From assembly GCA_005788585.1 (NCBI GenBank), contig SYBY01000155.1:1-6713 (forward strand): DNA of 6,713 bases, given 5' to 3'. Positions within the stretch are counted from its first letter, which is position 1. Each line of letters opens with the position of its first letter. The DNA is from Actinomycetota bacterium (lineage in GTDB: Bacteria > Actinomycetota > Thermoleophilia > Solirubrobacterales > Solirubrobacteraceae). Positions 1-4,371 of this stretch are shown here, piece after piece. A model generated the notes under the pieces. It did not search any database and was not told where the DNA came from. It was given only the letters and a program-made list of their open reading frames with translations. The position numbers were made by a program, and so were the translations under genes.

Positions 1-77
1 GTCCGGGCGTCGTCGAGGACCGCCTCCAGCGCGGGCAGGTTGCCGTGCACGTCGTAGAGGAGCGCGAGCATGCGCAT
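1..77 (-). CDS. Calcineurin-like metallophosphoesterase, N-terminal fragment (runs off left edge)
   Basis: Only the first 25 residues are present. Read on the minus strand from ATG at 77 they begin MRMLALLYDVHGNLPALEAV. The D-V-H-G-N-L-P-A-L-E-A-V core is the first metal-binding motif (D-x-H) of the calcineurin-like phosphoesterases of the YfcE/MJ0936 type. These hydrolyse phosphomonoesters or diesters with a dinuclear metal centre in the cytosol. The motif Asp and His are both present; the residue before the Asp is Tyr where Ser is common. A second in-frame ATG at 71 would shorten the protein by two residues. No clear Shine-Dalgarno sequence precedes either start. The gene is divergent from the acetyltransferase, with 13 bp between starts. 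Substrate cannot be inferred from this fragment. Confidence 0.75.
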   Translation of the reverse strand, partial: MRMLALLYDVHGNLPALEAVLDDAR

Positions 78-90
78 AGGATCGCGACTC

Positions 91-720
91 GTGACGACGA
101 CCCAGCCGTTCGCCCTCCACGGACCCACGCTGACCCTGCGCATCCCGACGCTCGAGGACGCGCCGGCGCTCTTCGCGCTGGCGTCCGACCCCGAGGTCAC
201 GCAGTGGTTCTCCTGGGGCCCGTACACCGACGAGTCGCAGGCCCGCGCGTATCTCGAGCGCCTGCCCGGCCAGCGCCGGCGCGGTGAGCAGCTCGACCTC
301 GTGCAGGTCCACCGCGACCATGGCGTCATCGGCATCACCGGCCTGTCCGAGTTCAGTCCGCGCGACCGCCGCGCGCTCGTCGGGACGTGGTTCGGCAAGG
401 CGTACTGGGGGACGGGCGCCAACGCCGAGTCCAAGGCGCTGATGTGCCACCTGGGGTTCGACCTGCTCGGGCTCGAGCGCATCACGTCGATCGCGAACGT
501 CGACAACGCCCGGTCGCGCCGCGCGCTGGAGAAGGCCGGCTTCCGGCACGAGGGGATCCTGCGCGGCTGGCACCGCCACGGCGACCGCCAGCTCGACGTG
601 GCGATGGTCGGGATGCTGCGATCGGACTGGGAGGCGGAGCCCGAGCGGCACCTCGCCTACCGCGTCGACGGCCTGCCGCCCGCGGAGTTCGTCACCGCTC
701 CCGCTTCGACTCCCAGCTGA
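91..720 (+). CDS. GNAT family N-acetyltransferase, RimJ/RimL-like
   Basis: A 209-residue protein of the Acetyltransf_3 (RimJ/RimL) branch of GNAT enzymes, which move an acetyl group from acetyl-CoA to an amine such as a protein N-terminus or small molecule. An N-terminal strand (TLTLRIPTLEDAPALFALAS, about residues 13-32) opens the fold. The acetyl-CoA loop region is at about 104-115 (AYWGTGANAESK), and the classic C-terminal block N136-V-D-N-A-R-S-R-R-A-L-E-K-A-G-F-R-H-E-G follows. Length is normal for the family. I chose GTG at 91: a longer in-frame ATG at 70 would need a rare ATA codon and would lie inside the divergent gene, though a GAGGAG sits 8 nt before it. AGGA at 78-81 precedes GTG by 9 nt and also forms part of a TAGGAT box. 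The 3' end overlaps the convergent permease gene by 29 nt. Substrate unknown. Confidence 0.88.
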   Translation: MTTTQPFALHGPTLTLRIPTLEDAPALFALASDPEVTQWFSWGPYTDESQARAYLERLPGQRRRGEQLDLVQVHRDHGVIGITGLSEFSPRDRRALVGTWFGKAYWGTGANAESKALMCHLGFDLLGLERITSIANVDNARSRRALEKAGFRHEGILRGWHRHGDRQLDVAMVGMLRSDWEAEPERHLAYRVDGLPPAEFVTAPASTPS

Positions 721-1444
721 AGCCGCGGATCGCGAACACGACGCCGACCGCGGCCCAGAGCGCGACGACCGCGAGGTTCGAGAGGTTGTCGGCCAGGGTG
801 GAGCCCGTGACCATCGCGCCGGACAGCCCTTCGATGAGGTGCACGAGCGGCAGCGCCTGGGCGATGTCGCGCAGGAACGCCGGCGTCTGCTCGGCGTCGA
901 AGAAGACCCCGCTGATGAAGATGACCGGCAGGAAGACGGCGTTGACGTACGCCGGGGTCGCCTCGAAGTTCGGGATGAGGTGGCTGAACGCGACGCCGAG
1001 CGCCGCGAAGCAGACGACGCCGATGACCGCGAAGACGATGAGCTCGGCCCAGTGCACCGGCCAGCCGATGCCGTAGAACAGCCGGCCCGCGACGATGACG
1101 ATCGCGAGCTGGATCGCCGCGTTCGCCACCGCGTTGCCGAACAGGCCGGCGAGGTAGGCGCCGGTGGGCATCGGGGTGCCGCGCAGGCGCTTGAGCACGC
1201 CCTGCTCGCGCAGGAAGACGAGGTTGTGCGCCAGCGCGACGAACGTCGTGCTCACGACGGCCATCCCGGCGATGCCGGGGACGAGGATGTCGAGGTTCTC
1301 CTGGCTGTCGCTGTAGAGCGTGCCGAGCAGCGCGAGCAGCAGGAGCGGCAGCCCGAAGTTGAAGAACGCGGCCGCCGGGTTGCGCCAGAACATGCGGCGC
1401 TCCAGGCGGTACTGGCGCCAGGCCAGCGCGACGGAGTCAGCCAC
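692..1444 (-). CDS. ABC-2 type transporter permease (DrrB-like)
   Basis: A 250-residue integral membrane protein and the membrane half of an ABC exporter. Six hydrophobic segments are visible at about residues 24-43, 53-75, 105-125, 133-156, 163-185 and 220-242, the usual topology of the ABC-2 permease family. The cytoplasmic stretch L-K-R-L-R-G-T-P-M-P (about 84-93) is a hallmark of that family. Translation starts at GTG 1444, which overlaps the last 8 nt of the upstream ATPase gene. A strong GAGGAGGTGA Shine-Dalgarno precedes it, so the two are probably translationally coupled and made in equal amounts. Family members export drugs, lipids or polysaccharides; the substrate here cannot be told. 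The tail (SWESKRER) is short and positively charged. The stop codon lies inside the convergent acetyltransferase gene. Confidence 0.93.
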   Translation of the reverse strand: MADSVALAWRQYRLERRMFWRNPAAAFFNFGLPLLLLALLGTLYSDSQENLDILVPGIAGMAVVSTTFVALAHNLVFLREQGVLKRLRGTPMPTGAYLAGLFGNAVANAAIQLAIVIVAGRLFYGIGWPVHWAELIVFAVIGVVCFAALGVAFSHLIPNFEATPAYVNAVFLPVIFISGVFFDAEQTPAFLRDIAQALPLVHLIEGLSGAMVTGSTLADNLSNLAVVALWAAVGVVFAIRGFSWESKRER

Positions 1445-2321
1445 TGTCGGTCACCTCCTCGGCGGCGGGTTCGGCGGTCAGCTCGAGGTAGACGTCCTCC
1501 AGCGACGGGCGCGTGACGCTGAAGTCGCGCAGCTCCTCGCCGCGGGCAAGCGCCGCGCTGGTGAGCTGGTGCAGCAGGGCCGTCGGGGTGTCCGTCACCC
1601 GGGTCTGGAGCTCGCCGTGCTCGTCGCGCCACGTCACCGTGTGACGGCTCGCCGACCCGACGCCCAGCGCCGACGGCGGGCCCTCGGTGATGATGCCGCC
1701 GTCCTTGACGATCGCCACGCGGTCGCAGAGCGCCTGGGCCTCGTCGAGGTAGTGGGTGGTCAGCAGGACGGTCTTGCCCAGGTCGGCGAGCGCGCGGACC
1801 GTGTCCCACGCGGCGCGGCGGGCGGCCGGGTCGAAGCCGGTCGTCGGCTCGTCGAGGAAGATCAGCTCGGGGTCGCCGACGAGCGCCAGCGCGAAGTCCA
1901 GCCGCCGCGCCTGGCCGCCGGAGAGCTGGCGCGACCGCTTGCCGGCGCTCTCCTGCAGGCCCGCCAGCGCGATGACCTCGTCGACGTCGCGCGGGTGCGG
2001 GTACATCGCCGCCCAGTGCGCGACGGCCTCGCGCACCGTGACGTGCCGGTAGATGCCGCCGCTCTGCAGCACGATGCCGACGCGGTCACGCAGCGCGCGG
2101 GGCCGGCCGCCGGGGTCGTGGCCCAGGACGGAGACGATGCCGCTCGTGCGCTGGCGGTAGCCCTCGAGGATCTCGACGGTGGTCGTCTTGCCGGCGCCGT
2201 ACGGGCCGAGCAGGCCGAAGACCTCGCCGCGCGCGACCTCGAAGTCGATGCCGCGCACGGCCTCATGGGTGCCGTAGCGCTTGCGCAGGTCGCGGACGAG
2301 GATCGCGGGGGCGTCGCTCAT
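1437..2321 (-). CDS. ABC transporter ATP-binding protein (DrrA-like)
   Basis: A 294-residue nucleotide-binding subunit that powers the downstream permease. Motifs in order: probable A-loop Tyr16, Walker A GPYGAGKT (39-46), Q-loop Gln86, signature LSGGQ (133-137), Walker B LIFLDE (153-158), D-loop GFD (162-164) and H-loop His190. The C-terminal region carries R-P-S-L-E-D-V-Y-L-E-L-T (about 271-282), common in DrrA/CcmA-type ATPases paired with ABC-2 permeases. All catalytic residues are present. The one oddity is Tyr41 in Walker A, where this family nearly always has Asn. The start is ATG at 2321: homology begins a few residues later and GAGGA lies 10 nt upstream. An adjacent GTG codon at 2324 is a possible alternative. 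The open frame extends further upstream but would run into the divergent ppx gene. Substrate unknown. Confidence 0.93.
   Translation of the reverse strand: MSDAPAILVRDLRKRYGTHEAVRGIDFEVARGEVFGLLGPYGAGKTTTVEILEGYRQRTSGIVSVLGHDPGGRPRALRDRVGIVLQSGGIYRHVTVREAVAHWAAMYPHPRDVDEVIALAGLQESAGKRSRQLSGGQARRLDFALALVGDPELIFLDEPTTGFDPAARRAAWDTVRALADLGKTVLLTTHYLDEAQALCDRVAIVKDGGIITEGPPSALGVGSASRHTVTWRDEHGELQTRVTDTPTALLHQLTSAALARGEELRDFSVTRPSLEDVYLELTAEPAAEEVTDSG
1451..1460 (-). promoter_or_regulatory. Strong Shine-Dalgarno for the permease gene
   Basis: On the minus strand this reads GAGGAGGTGA, a near-perfect anti-16S match. GGAGG lies 9 nt before the GTG at 1444. It sits inside the 3' end of the ATPase gene and supports the GTG start and coupled translation. 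Confidence 0.75.
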
Positions 2322-2325
2322 CACC

Positions 2326-2349
2326 CCTGCATCCTCGCAGGACCTGCAT
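2326..2349. repeat. CCTGCAT direct repeat with intervening GCAGG, possible operator
   Basis: CCTGCAT occurs at 2326-2332 and again at 2343-2349. Between them GCAGG (2337-2341) is complementary to both CCTGC copies, giving two alternative inverted repeats: CCTGC-6 nt-GCAGG and GCAGG-1 nt-CCTGC. The cluster lies in the 73-bp gap between the divergent ABC-ATPase and ppx starts, where a shared regulator could bind. This is a pattern only; no regulator is recognised, and short GC-rich repeats arise easily by chance. Confidence 0.3.
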
Positions 2350-2394
2350 GGAATCGGTCGGCTGGACGCGCCAACCGTGGCAGGATCGGCGGCC

Positions 2395-3291
2395 ATGCGC
2401 TGTGCCTGCGTCGACATCGGAGCGAACACCACGCGGCTGCTCGTCGCCGAGCCGACGCCCGGCGGCGGCCTGCGGACGGTGCTGGCCGAGCGCCTGTTCT
2501 CGCCGCTGCGGGCCGACCGCGACCCCGGGGACCCGCTGAGCGACGCGGAGACGGAGGCGCTGAGCGAGCAGGTCGCCGGGCACGTCGCACTCGCCCACGA
2601 GTGGGGTGCCGACGCGGTCGCCGTCATCGCGACGGCGGTGCTGCGCGCGGCAGGCAATCGCGACGAGGTCGCGGCCATCATCGGCGGCCGCGCCGGCGAG
2701 CCGCTTCAGGTGCTCGACGGCCATGCCGAGGCCCGGTTCGTCTTCGCCGGCGCGATCGGGTCGCTGAGCGAGTCCCCCGCGGGCGAGGTCGCCGTGGTCG
2801 ACATCGGCGGCGGCTCGACCGAGGTCGCCGTCGGGACCGCCGCGCGCGGCCCGCGCTGGTCGGCGTCGGTGCAGATCGGCTCGCGGGTGCTGACGGCGGC
2901 GCACCTGCGCCACGACCCGCCGACGCCCGACGAGCTGCAGGCCATCCGGGCCGATGCCGACGCCGCGCTCGACGTCCTGCGCCCGCCTGCGGTCGACGAT
3001 GCGTACGCCGTCGGCGGCGACGCGACCTCACTGCGCCGCCTCGTCGGTCCCGTCCTCGACCGGGCGTCGCTGGCCGTCGCCCTGGAGACCGTGTGCGCCG
3101 GGCCGGCCGAGCAGGTCGCGATGCGCCTGGAACTCGACCCGCGCCGTGCCCGCGTGCTGCCCGCGGCGCTGCTGCTGCTCGAGGCCGCGACGACGTCGCT
3201 GCACGCGCCGCTGCGGCTGTGCGGCGGCGGGTTACGCGAAGGTGTGGTCCGGGAACTGCTGAAGGAGCGAGGGCATGGCGAAGGCGCGTGA
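2395..3291 (+). CDS. ppx: Ppx/GppA phosphatase family protein, probable exopolyphosphatase
   Basis: A 298-residue protein of the Ppx/GppA family (ASKHA fold), which removes terminal phosphate from polyphosphate or, in GppA, from pppGpp. The glycine-rich phosphate-binding motifs are present: C-V-D-I-G-A-N-T-T-R-L-L-V (5-17), the conserved A-T-A-V-L-R-A-A-G-N block (79-88), D-G-H-A-E-A-R (108-114) with conserved Glu112, D-I-G-G-G-S-T-E (136-143), and G-G-D-A-T (207-211). There is no C-terminal HD domain, so it matches the short actinobacterial Ppx type of about 300-340 residues rather than the roughly 500-residue E. coli enzymes. ATG 2395 puts the first motif at residue 5, with AGGA 9 nt upstream; GTG at 2377 is an alternative. 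It overlaps the following CHAD gene by 17 nt. Its place beside CHAD and ppk1 genes favours polyphosphate over pppGpp as substrate. Confidence 0.9.
   Translation: MRCACVDIGANTTRLLVAEPTPGGGLRTVLAERLFSPLRADRDPGDPLSDAETEALSEQVAGHVALAHEWGADAVAVIATAVLRAAGNRDEVAAIIGGRAGEPLQVLDGHAEARFVFAGAIGSLSESPAGEVAVVDIGGGSTEVAVGTAARGPRWSASVQIGSRVLTAAHLRHDPPTPDELQAIRADADAALDVLRPPAVDDAYAVGGDATSLRRLVGPVLDRASLAVALETVCAGPAEQVAMRLELDPRRARVLPAALLLLEAATTSLHAPLRLCGGGLREGVVRELLKERGHGEGA
3262..3267 (+). promoter_or_regulatory. Shine-Dalgarno of first CHAD gene
   Basis: AAGGAG lies 7 nt upstream of ATG 3275, inside the last codons of ppx. It fixes the CHAD start and indicates translation coupled to ppx. Confidence 0.7.
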
Positions 3292-3757
3292 CATCCCCGG
3301 ACTGACGGGCGAGCTTCCGTTTGCCGTGGCCGCCGCGCGCACGGTGCGGGTCCGGGCCGACGAGCTGTTCGCGCACCTCGACGGCGTGCTCGACGTCGAG
3401 GACATCGAGCGCGTCCACGACGCGCGCGTCGCGACACGCAGGCTGCGCGCGGTCCTCGAGATCTACGCGCCGTGCTTTCCGGCCGAGCACTTCCGGCCCG
3501 TGCTGCGCGACGTCAAGGCCCTCGCCGACGCCCTGGGCGCCCGGCGCGACCCCGACGTCCACCTCGACGCGCTGGACGGGCTGCGCGCGGCGCTGCCAGA
3601 GGAGGACGGCCCCGGCCTGGAACTCGTCTCCGCGCGGTTCCGCGCCGAGCAGGCGGAGGGCAACGAGGTGCTGGCACGCGCGCTGGCCGACGTACGCGAG
3701 CACCACCTGCGCGAGCGGCTCGCCCTCCTCGCCGACATCGCGGAGGGGGTGGCGTGA
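3275..3757 (+). CDS. CHAD domain protein, first of two (short)
   Basis: A 160-residue, charged, probably all-helical protein. The core is V-H-D-A-R-V-A-T-R-R-L-R at residues 47-58, the signature of the conserved histidine alpha-helical domain: His48 with Arg51, Arg55, Arg56 and Arg58. A second conserved patch, L-A-D-A-L-G-A-R-R-D-P-D-V-H, runs from 83 to 96. CHAD domains bind polyphosphate through this basic surface and localise to polyphosphate granules, which fits the ppx and ppk1 neighbours. CHAD domains usually span about 250-300 residues with two similar helical halves; this protein corresponds to one half. There is no signal peptide or membrane segment. It begins inside ppx (17 nt overlap), and its TGA overlaps the GTG of the next CHAD gene (GTGA). 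It is more likely a granule-binding factor than an enzyme. Confidence 0.88.
   Translation: MAKARDIPGLTGELPFAVAAARTVRVRADELFAHLDGVLDVEDIERVHDARVATRRLRAVLEIYAPCFPAEHFRPVLRDVKALADALGARRDPDVHLDALDGLRAALPEEDGPGLELVSARFRAEQAEGNEVLARALADVREHHLRERLALLADIAEGVA
3742..3746 (+). promoter_or_regulatory. Shine-Dalgarno of second CHAD gene
   Basis: GGAGG lies 7 nt before GTG 3754, within the last codons of the first CHAD gene. It supports reinitiation at the GTGA overlap rather than the two frames being an accidental split. It directly abuts a run of five G (3745-3749), where slippage or a base-call error could occur. Confidence 0.65.
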
Positions 3758-4329
3758 AGGCGCGCCCGGTCAAGGGCCTCGACCCTCAGGGGCCGCTCGC
3801 CGACCAGGCCGAGCGCATCATCCGCGTGCGCCTGGGCGAGCTCGTCGCGTTCACCCCTCGGGCGCTCGATCCGTCGGAGGTGCAGGCGCTGCACGACATG
3901 CGGATCGCGGCCAAGCGCCTGCGGTACCTGCTGGAGATCTTCGGAGAGCTCTTCGGGCCGTACGCCGGACATGGGCGCAAGCGGGCGAAGGACCTGCAGG
4001 ACCTCATCGGTGAGATCCACGATTGCGACGTGATGCTGCCCCGCATCCAGGAGATCGTCTCCGAGCTCGAGCGCGACGACGCGGTGGCGGTCGTCCGCGC
4101 GGCCGCCCCGGACGCCGAGGACCTCGATCCAGCGCTGCTCGCCGCGGCCCCGCACGCCGAGGCGTGGCGGGGGCTGCACACCCTCCTGACCCACCTCGCG
4201 GCGCGCCGCGTGCTGCTCTTCGAGCGGTTCCTCCTGCTGTGGACCGAGCTCGGCCGCGAGGGCTTCGTCGCCCGGCTGGAGTTCGCGCTCGGAGAGCGGG
4301 CGGGGGAGACCGGTGCAACCGGCGTGTGA
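3754..4329 (+). CDS. CHAD domain protein, second of two (short)
   Basis: A 191-residue all-helical protein with its own copy of the CHAD signature: L-H-D-M-R-I-A-A-K-R-L-R-Y at residues 46-58 (His47, Arg50, Lys54, Arg55, Arg57). A second conserved block, L-Q-D-L-I-G-E-I-H-D-C-D-V, runs from 81 to 93 and parallels the L-A-D-A-L-G-A-R-R-D-P-D-V block of the preceding protein. The two proteins therefore look like the two homologous halves of a full CHAD domain. The start is GTG 3754, overlapping the previous stop, with GGAGG 7 nt upstream. The N-terminus (KARPVKGLDPQGPLADQAER) reads like a genuine beginning, not a truncated middle. The likely role is polyphosphate binding, perhaps as partner of the first CHAD protein. 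ppk1 follows 42 nt after the stop if the GTG start is used. Confidence 0.88.
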   Translation: MKARPVKGLDPQGPLADQAERIIRVRLGELVAFTPRALDPSEVQALHDMRIAAKRLRYLLEIFGELFGPYAGHGRKRAKDLQDLIGEIHDCDVMLPRIQEIVSELERDDAVAVVRAAAPDAEDLDPALLAAAPHAEAWRGLHTLLTHLAARRVLLFERFLLLWTELGREGFVARLEFALGERAGETGATGV

Positions 4330-4334
4330 AGCCC

Positions 4335-4364
4335 CTGGAATCCGCGCCACGCGATGTATAGCGT
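4335..4364 (+). promoter_or_regulatory. Possible promoter for ppk1 (TAGCGT at -10)
   Basis: TAGCGT at 4359-4364 fits the actinobacterial TANNNT -10 pattern and ends exactly 7 nt before GTG 4372, the spacing of a leaderless transcript. A -35 is poor: CTGGAA at 4335-4340 with an 18-nt spacer keeps only the central TG and the final A of TTGACA. The box and following bases resemble the promoter at 6588-6593 (12 of 16 bases match up to the start codon). No Shine-Dalgarno is evident before ppk1, which supports this reading. Confidence 0.4.
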
Positions 4365-4371
4365 GCTGGAC

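Noticed and set aside
2321..2332. Three-codon leader (MQG) whose stop overlaps the ABC ATPase start as TGATG
   Set aside because: It has no ribosome site at usable spacing; a chance ATG in the upstream repeat explains it.
2322..2681. N-terminal extension of the ABC ATPase reading frame by 120 codons
   Set aside because: The extension is antisense to ppx and has no homology-like sequence. The ABC domain begins just after ATG 2321, which has GAGGA 10 nt upstream.
1320..3305. A plus-strand open frame of 661 codons across the ABC operon and ppx
   Set aside because: It is antisense to the clear ABC ATPase and then out of frame through ppx. The translation is Arg/Ala-rich low-complexity sequence with no motif.
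4336..4364. GGAAT near 4337 as the -35 of a SigR/ECF-type promoter for ppk1
   Set aside because: The matching GTT/CGT element does not occur at 18-19 nt; the spacing is wrong, so only the TANNNT box was kept.
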